Shown piece after piece: positions 8,162 through 8,248 of a stretch of DNA of 8,248 bases (position 1 is its first letter; each line of letters starts with the position of its first letter). Position numbers and translations under genes: made by a program. The stretch is from Pseudomonadota bacterium. GTDB lineage: Bacteria > SAR324 > NAC60-12. The notes under the pieces were generated by a model, which did not search any database, was not told the DNA's origin, and was given only the letters and a program-made list of their open reading frames with translations. The stretch covers positions 1 through 8,248 of the forward strand of contig JACNKY010000118.1 in assembly GCA_014381795.1 (NCBI GenBank). Reading direction: 5' to 3'.

Positions 8162-8248
8162 GCAGGGCGTTGATTTTGTCTCAAGAATACTGCCGTAATT
8201 TACAGTTGAAGAATCCTGCAGTATGCAAACAAGTTGACGGCAAAGAAA
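8155..8248 (+). other. Tail after sucC: open frame overlapping the sucC stop, running off the window
   Basis: An ATG at 8155 overlaps the sucC stop (ATGTTAA) and stays open for 31 codons to the window end, beginning [21 protein letters not shown] at 8170 is an alternative start, with a poor AAGCAGG upstream. The peptide does not resemble the SucD N-terminus or anything else I recognise. The other two forward frames stop quickly. A 7-bp inverted repeat (ATACTGC 8187-8193, GCAGTAT 8218-8224) lies inside it without a T-tract. It may be simple spacer DNA. Confidence 0.15.

Noticed and set aside
8187..8224. ATACTGC/GCAGTAT inverted repeat as a sucC terminator
   Set aside because: The loop is 24 nt, the stem only 7 bp, and no T-tract follows.
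1..8248. CRISPR arrays, tRNA/rRNA genes, insertion sequences, phage or defence genes
   Set aside because: No regularly spaced repeats, RNA-gene signatures, transposase motifs or terminal inverted repeats were seen. The window is densely filled by housekeeping genes.

Overview
This is an ordinary bacterial chromosomal window of central-metabolism genes, all on the + strand. No phage, insertion sequence, CRISPR array, tRNA or rRNA was seen. The DNA is moderately AT-rich by eye. The gene content does not identify the organism. A plant/trypanosome/spirochaete-type phosphofructokinase, a monomeric NADP isocitrate dehydrogenase and a type-2 malate dehydrogenase with Leptospira-like motifs (from memory) suggest a Gram-negative lineage outside the enteric bacteria, such as a deltaproteobacterium-like (e.g. 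SAR324-type) or spirochaete-related group. This placement is a low-confidence inference.

Layout: (1) 1-975 is the 3' part of an ATP-type 6-phosphofructokinase whose start lies before the window. (2) 1031-3340 is a large CLC-family chloride transporter or channel with two CBS domains and two tandem RCK_C (TrkA-C-like) domains. It follows the kinase by 55 nt with no visible terminator. (3) 3341-3538 is a spacer with a good sigma70-like promoter inside an 8-bp inverted repeat. (4) 3539-5782 is icd (monomeric, NADP-dependent), followed by a probable terminator. (5) 5921-6904 is mdh with a strong Shine-Dalgarno sequence. (6) A spacer hairpin separates mdh from sucC at 6986-8161. (7) The last 87 nt hold no recognisable sucD start.

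How the genes work together: icd, mdh and sucC encode TCA-cycle steps (isocitrate to 2-oxoglutarate, malate to oxaloacetate, succinyl-CoA to succinate with ATP formation). They form a TCA cluster that is probably transcribed in more than one unit, given the hairpins between genes. The phosphofructokinase supplies the glycolytic commitment step. The CLC protein is the least conventional gene: its external gating glutamate is kept, but the internal proton-relay glutamate position is Val and the selectivity-filter Ser is His, so its transport mechanism cannot be assumed to be that of E. coli ClcA. I found no clear sign of a wholly new system. The CLC protein's architecture and filter residues are the best lead.
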